DNA from: Micrococcales bacterium UBA4448
GTDB lineage: Bacteria > Actinomycetota > Actinomycetes > Actinomycetales > Microbacteriaceae
Reading direction: 5' to 3'
Length of the DNA stretch: 8,818 nucleotides
Assembly: GCA_002390305.1 (NCBI GenBank)
Contig: DGPE01000088.1
Coordinates: 1 to 8,818 of the forward strand
Both the position numbers and the translations under genes were made by a program. The notes beneath the pieces were generated by a model. The model saw only the letters and a program-made list of their open reading frames with translations. It was not told the origin of the DNA and made no database searches. Below are positions 6,910 through 8,818 of this stretch, piece by piece. Each line of letters opens with the position of its first letter. The first letter of the stretch is position 1.

Positions 6910-7197
6910 ATGTCAAATGCGAGTCCGGAAGAAATTAGAGCTCAAGCCAGAAAGCAGCTGAAGAAGAAACAAGAGTTTCGAAGCTACATGGGTGTTTATC
7001 TAGGAGTCACACTCTTGTTAACCACCATCTGGTTCTTGACCTCGCCAAACACTTACTTCTGGCCTATTTGGGCAATCTTTGGCATGGGAATCGCGGCTTT
7101 TTTCATTGGTATAGATGCCTATGGGTCCTTCAAGAAAAAAGGGATTACCGAGGCTGATATCGATGCCGAGGTTGAGCGACTGGGTCGCAAAGGCTAG
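6910..7197 (+). CDS. 2TM domain-containing small membrane protein
   Basis: 95 residues. A charged N-terminal helix (PEEIRAQARKQLKKKQEF, 6-23) precedes two membrane segments (about 27-45 and 50-70) separated by the short loop TSPNTYFWP, then a charged C-terminal tail (FKKKGITEADIDAEVERLGRKG). This is the pattern of the 2TM family (PF13239), whose function is unknown and whose domain is sometimes joined to regulators. The ATG follows the TAA of the ArsR-like gene with zero spacing; GGGA (6897-6900) inside that gene is a weak candidate SD, so translation probably depends on the upstream gene. Its stop TAG is part of the -10 of the bS22 promoter. Both ends should face the cytoplasm, which would allow contact with the tail of the upstream regulator; that is speculation. 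Confidence 0.83.
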   Translation: MSNASPEEIRAQARKQLKKKQEFRSYMGVYLGVTLLLTTIWFLTSPNTYFWPIWAIFGMGIAAFFIGIDAYGSFKKKGITEADIDAEVERLGRKG

Positions 7198-7206
7198 AAT
7201 GTTGAA
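7172..7206 (+). promoter_or_regulatory. Canonical promoter of the bS22 gene
   Basis: TTGAGC (7172-7177), a 17-nt spacer, and TAGAAT (7195-7200), the latter containing the stop codon of the 2TM gene. The start of transcription is expected at about 7206-7207. This is one of only two places in the window with both hexamers close to consensus at ideal spacing, fitting strong expression of a ribosomal protein. Confidence 0.65.
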
Positions 7207-7245
7207 GTTGCCCATTCGGGCAGTCCAAAGCTTTATGAGGTTTTA
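7207..7245 (+). promoter_or_regulatory. bS22 5' leader with hairpin and Shine-Dalgarno
   Basis: A perfect 5-bp stem TGCCC (7209-7213) / GGGCA (7218-7222) closes an ATTC loop within about two bases of the predicted 5' end. GAGG at 7237-7240 lies 5 nt before the ATG and is the clearest SD of the window apart from that before the gene at 8781. The hairpin has no following T-run, so it is more likely a 5' stabilising element than a terminator. Confidence 0.5.
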
Positions 7246-7344
7246 ATGGGTTCGATTATCAAGAAGCGCCGCAAGCGCATGTCTAAGAAGAAGCACCGCA
7301 AGCACCTTCGCAAGACACGCCACCAGCGTCGCAATAAGAAGTAA
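7246..7344 (+). CDS. 30S ribosomal protein bS22 (AURKAIP1/COX24 domain protein)
   Basis: A 32-residue, extremely basic protein opening MGSIIKKRRKRMSKKKHRK and ending RHQRRNKK. This matches, from memory, the very short actinobacterial protein first annotated as AURKAIP1/COX24 domain-containing and later seen as bS22 in mycobacterial ribosome structures, near the decoding centre of the 30S subunit. The ATG has an SD (GAGG) 5 nt upstream and a strong promoter, and the gene ends in two stop codons in tandem (TAATAA) followed directly by a strong terminator, so it can be a one-gene transcript. It is often missed by gene callers because of its size. Confidence 0.93.
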   Translation: MGSIIKKRRKRMSKKKHRKHLRKTRHQRRNKK

Positions 7345-7348
7345 TAAC

Positions 7349-7377
7349 AAACCCACCCTCGGGTGGGTTTTGTTTTT
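7349..7377 (+). terminator. Strong intrinsic terminator after bS22, probably bidirectional
   Basis: AAACCCACC (7349-7357), loop CTCG (7358-7361) and GGTGGGTTT (7362-7370) form a GC-rich perfect stem followed by TGTTTTT (7371-7377). The T-run overlaps the stop codon of the minus-strand HAD gene (7376-7378). Read on the minus strand, the same stem is followed by GTTATTACTT, a weaker T-rich tail, so it probably also ends the HAD message. Confidence 0.92.
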
Positions 7378-8086
7378 AACCGCGTTTTAGATCGCGCCGC
7401 TTGAATCTAAGAATGTCCCAATTAGCCGCCTCCGCATAAAGCGTTAGAGCTTTGTCCGGGTTTACCGCAACCGCGTGCTTCACAAGCGTCATAAGAGGCA
7501 GATCGTGAACGGAGTCTGAATAGGCCCAGGACTTGTTCAAACTGATGCCGCGCTCAGCTGCAAGCTTCTTGGCTGCATTGCGCTTAGCTTGACCGTGGAG
7601 GGGGTCTCCGACAAGTTCCCCAGTCAGCACGCCATCTTTTCTGCCGACAATTGTCCCAACGGCCCCGGTTGCACCGAGGTCGTCGGCAATCAGCTGAGCA
7701 AGCTCTATGGGGGCTGCAGTGAGCAACCAAACCTCATGACCCTGGGCCAAGTGATCCTTGAGGGCCTTTACGGTTTCGGGCCACAGTCGGGGCTTGATTT
7801 CTGACTCGTAAACCTTTTTTAGAAGCGGCTCAAGGTCTTTTACTTGGTAGCCCTTTGTGACGGAGAGAGCTCGGTCTTTGATTTCCTGCAGGGAGTTGGT
7901 CTTTTCACCGCGGCGAACGAACATCATCTGCTCAAAAGCAAAGCGCCAGATTACGCGGCGCTTGATGTTACCGCCACGGAATGCAACTTTTCCAAAAAGA
8001 ATTGGAGTCGACCCACGAACCAAAGTGTTGTCAACATCGAAAAATGCTGCGACCTTCTTGGCATCAAGTTTCTGATTCGAGGTCAT
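7376..8086 (-). CDS. HAD-IB family hydrolase (SerB-like phosphatase)
   Basis: 236 residues. Haloacid-dehalogenase superfamily phosphatase, subfamily IB, which includes phosphoserine phosphatase; the substrate cannot be assigned. Motif I FFDVDNTLV (15-23) carries the nucleophile D17 and acid/base D19; motif II is LLTAAP (121-126, T123); motif III lysine is in HGQAKRN (K168); motif IV is YSDSVHDLPLM (D191, D195). The IB-type cap lies between motifs I and II (about 25-115). ATG 8086 is chosen over the in-frame GTG at 8092 because a TAGACT hexamer ends just before that GTG, leaving exactly 6 nt to the ATG. It is convergent with bS22, sharing its terminator, and divergent from the glutaredoxin-like gene with only 44 nt between starts. 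Confidence 0.9.
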   Translation of the reverse strand: MTSNQKLDAKKVAAFFDVDNTLVRGSTPILFGKVAFRGGNIKRRVIWRFAFEQMMFVRRGEKTNSLQEIKDRALSVTKGYQVKDLEPLLKKVYESEIKPRLWPETVKALKDHLAQGHEVWLLTAAPIELAQLIADDLGATGAVGTIVGRKDGVLTGELVGDPLHGQAKRNAAKKLAAERGISLNKSWAYSDSVHDLPLMTLVKHAVAVNPDKALTLYAEAANWDILRFKRRDLKRG

Positions 8087-8098
8087 CGCCACAGTCTA
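8087..8098 (-). promoter_or_regulatory. Leaderless-type -10 element for the HAD gene
   Basis: Minus-strand TAGACT (8098 to 8093) is followed by GTGGCG and ATG at 8086. Spacing is 6 nt and there is no SD. It lies back-to-back with the promoter of the glutaredoxin-like gene. Confidence 0.58.
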
Positions 8099-8117
8099 TT
8101 GGGCGTAGGTTGTCTTC

Positions 8118-8130
8118 TAGGATTTAGGTC
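8118..8130 (+). promoter_or_regulatory. Leaderless-type -10 element for the glutaredoxin-like gene
   Basis: TAGGAT at 8118-8123 is followed by 7 nt (TTAGGTC) and ATG 8131. The AGG within those 7 nt is too close to the ATG to be a good SD. This is the one case in the window with 7 rather than 6 nt. Confidence 0.5.
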
Positions 8131-8403
8131 ATGAGCCAAGAAATTAAATTGGAATTAATAACCCGTGAAGGGTGTCACCTGTGTGACGAAGCTCAAGATG
8201 TTTTGGCAGGTGTGATCGCTAGGTTCAGTGCTGAGCACCCAAGTGTCTCCTACACAATCGAGACCATCGACATCGATCAAGACACTGAACTATTGGCTAA
8301 ATACTCCGATGAGGTTCCGGTTTTACTTCTGAATGACAAGCAGATTGCATTTCTCAGACTGGATGGCGACCGAGTTTACGACCGGCTGGTGAGCATCCTC
8401 TAG
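8131..8403 (+). CDS. Glutaredoxin-like thiol protein (DUF836 type)
   Basis: 90 residues with a thioredoxin-fold layout: strand LELITREG, the redox motif C15-H-L-C18, a helix (DEAQDVLAGVIARFSAEH), strand YTIETIDID, then the cis-proline region DEVPVLLLND (about 60-69) and a final strand and helix. It matches the small glutaredoxin-like (DUF836/Glrx-like) family common in actinobacteria, whose substrates are unknown; it may exchange disulfides with mycothiol or proteins (inference). Cytoplasmic. It is divergent from the HAD gene; 144 nt follow before the HTH gene, with no clear terminator. Confidence 0.88.
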   Translation: MSQEIKLELITREGCHLCDEAQDVLAGVIARFSAEHPSVSYTIETIDIDQDTELLAKYSDEVPVLLLNDKQIAFLRLDGDRVYDRLVSIL

Positions 8404-8498
8404 ATGGCGCGATTGCCTCGAAGCCTGCAGGGCACAGAAGCTAGAAGCAACATTTAGTAAGCCCTGGGTCAAGAATCCATGGAAGCCGTTTCGTGAAT

Positions 8499-8520
8499 TT
8501 GCATTAGTGATGTTGCATTA
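8499..8520 (+). repeat. Direct repeat TTGCATTA x2
   Basis: TTGCATTA occurs at 8499-8506 and again at 8513-8520, 14 bp apart. The second copy supplies the -35 hexamer and the outer end of the left operator arm of the HTH gene; the first may be an extra half-site. Confidence 0.5.
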
Positions 8521-8541
8521 TTACTACATAGTAATTATGCT
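8513..8541 (+). promoter_or_regulatory. Promoter and putative autoregulatory operator of the HTH gene
   Basis: TTGCAT (8513-8518), a 17-nt spacer and TATGCT (8536-8541) form a good promoter, with the ATG 6 nt further on at 8548 (leaderless). A 26-bp inverted repeat (8515-8540) fills it: left arm GCATTATTACTA and right arm TAGTAATTATGC, directly abutting. The left arm matches the reverse complement of the right in 11 of 12 positions, overlapping both hexamers. A dimeric HTH repressor bound here would block RNA polymerase. Seen: promoter hexamers and repeat; inferred: that the encoded repressor binds it. Confidence 0.72.
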
Positions 8542-8547
8542 ACATCT

Positions 8548-8784
8548 ATGGGTCGTAAACCAAAGGCTGAAGAAGAGCGGGTAGCTAACCGCATTGAAGA
8601 GCTTCGCGCCCAGTCCAACCTCTCTAGGCAAGAGCTCGCCGACGAGGTTGGTGTTCACTACCAAACCATCGGATACATCGAACGCGGTGAGTATTCGCCA
8701 TCACTAGTTTTGGCGCTGCGCATTGCTTCGGTTCTAGGAGCCAGCGTTGAGGAAGTCTTCTGGCTCGATAAGGAAGCCAAATGA
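8548..8784 (+). CDS. Small Xre-family (Cro/C1-type HTH) transcriptional regulator
   Basis: 78 residues, almost all one HTH_3 domain: NRIEELRAQSNLSRQELADEVGVHYQTIGYIERGEYSPSLVLALRIASVLGASVEEVFWL (about 14-73), with the recognition helix near 36-46. A basic/acidic N-terminal stretch (GRKPKAEEERVA) precedes it; the leaderless spacing supports ATG 8548. It resembles the YozG-type short repressors often paired with a membrane-protein gene. Here its TGA overlaps the next start codon (ATGA, 8781-8784), and that next protein begins hydrophobic. The palindrome covering its promoter suggests autorepression. There is no ligand or sensor domain, so any signal would have to come through the partner or through protein level. 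Confidence 0.9.
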   Translation: MGRKPKAEEERVANRIEELRAQSNLSRQELADEVGVHYQTIGYIERGEYSPSLVLALRIASVLGASVEEVFWLDKEAK

Positions 8785-8818
8785 GTAACGAGCTTTTAGT
8801 AATTTTCTACATTTTTGC
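8781..8818 (+). CDS. Putative membrane protein (3' partial, start only)
   Basis: Only 12 codons are visible: MSNELLVIFYIF, then the window ends. The segment from LLVIFYIF is strongly hydrophobic, as in a first membrane helix. AAGGA (8770-8774) lies 6 nt upstream as a good SD, and the ATG overlaps the HTH gene's TGA (ATGA), so it is translated in the same message. In comparable pairs the partner is a small multi-pass membrane protein (DUF2178- or DUF2975-like), but the family cannot be told from this stub. Confidence 0.6.
   Translation, partial: MSNELLVIFYIF

Noticed and set aside
7235..7246. Mini-frame ATG AGG TTT TAA overlapping the bS22 start codon by 1 nt (TAATG)
   Set aside because: It could be a coupling uORF, but its ATG runs into the SD (GAGG) used for bS22 and has no SD itself, so chance is more likely.
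8404..8457. 17-codon frame starting directly after the glutaredoxin-like stop
   Set aside because: Too short, no SD at the right place, no recognisable content; probably chance. The rest of 8404-8498 shows no clear gene or terminator.
8421..8472. Possible stem CAGGGC / GCCCTG downstream of the glutaredoxin-like gene
   Set aside because: Loop of more than 25 nt, only 6 bp and no T-run; too weak to call a terminator.

Overview
The window looks like chromosomal DNA of an actinobacterium, most likely a small-genome member of Microbacteriaceae (Luna-type freshwater genera such as Rhodoluna or Aquiluna are my best guess). The reasons are a ClpC with a UVR motif, a stand-alone Rv2747-type N-acetylglutamate synthase, the 32-residue actinobacterial ribosomal protein bS22, an actinobacterial-type CPBP protease, intermediate GC, very short intergenic gaps and repeated leaderless promoters. 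The genus is a guess; the phylum is well supported. I see no mobile element, CRISPR array, tRNA, rRNA or integrated phage.

Layout. 1-3336 (+): the 3' two thirds of clpC, a SOUL heme-binding-type gene overlapping it by 4 nt, the acetyltransferase gene argA, and a gene for a membrane-anchored extracytoplasmic protein. 3333-4640 (-): radA (DNA repair), convergent with the previous gene, the two stop codons sharing one CTAG. 4716-7344 (+): a CPBP intramembrane protease gene, proC (proline synthesis), an ArsR-fold regulator with a long charged tail, a 2TM membrane protein directly abutting it, and the tiny ribosomal gene for bS22, which ends in the only strong intrinsic terminator of the window. 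7376-8086 (-): a HAD-IB phosphatase gene. 8131-8403 (+): a glutaredoxin-like thiol protein. 8548-8818 (+): a small Xre-type repressor gene overlapping (ATGA) a membrane-protein gene that runs off the end.

How the genes work together: this is mainly core housekeeping (proteolysis, arginine and proline synthesis, recombination repair, ribosome), each gene or pair with its own promoter rather than one long operon. The most striking structure is regulatory. Eight genes carry a TAnnnT-like -10 hexamer ending 6 nt (7 nt once) before the start codon with no clear Shine-Dalgarno, which predicts leaderless mRNAs and settles four start codons. bS22 is the contrast: canonical -35/-10, a short leader with a hairpin at its 5' end, and an SD.

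The best candidate for an uncharacterised regulatory unit is at the right edge. A 26-bp inverted repeat fills the space between the -35 and -10 of the small HTH gene, which is translationally coupled to a hydrophobic protein. This looks like an autoregulated repressor plus membrane-protein module, but its second gene is cut off after 12 codons, so its function cannot be read here.
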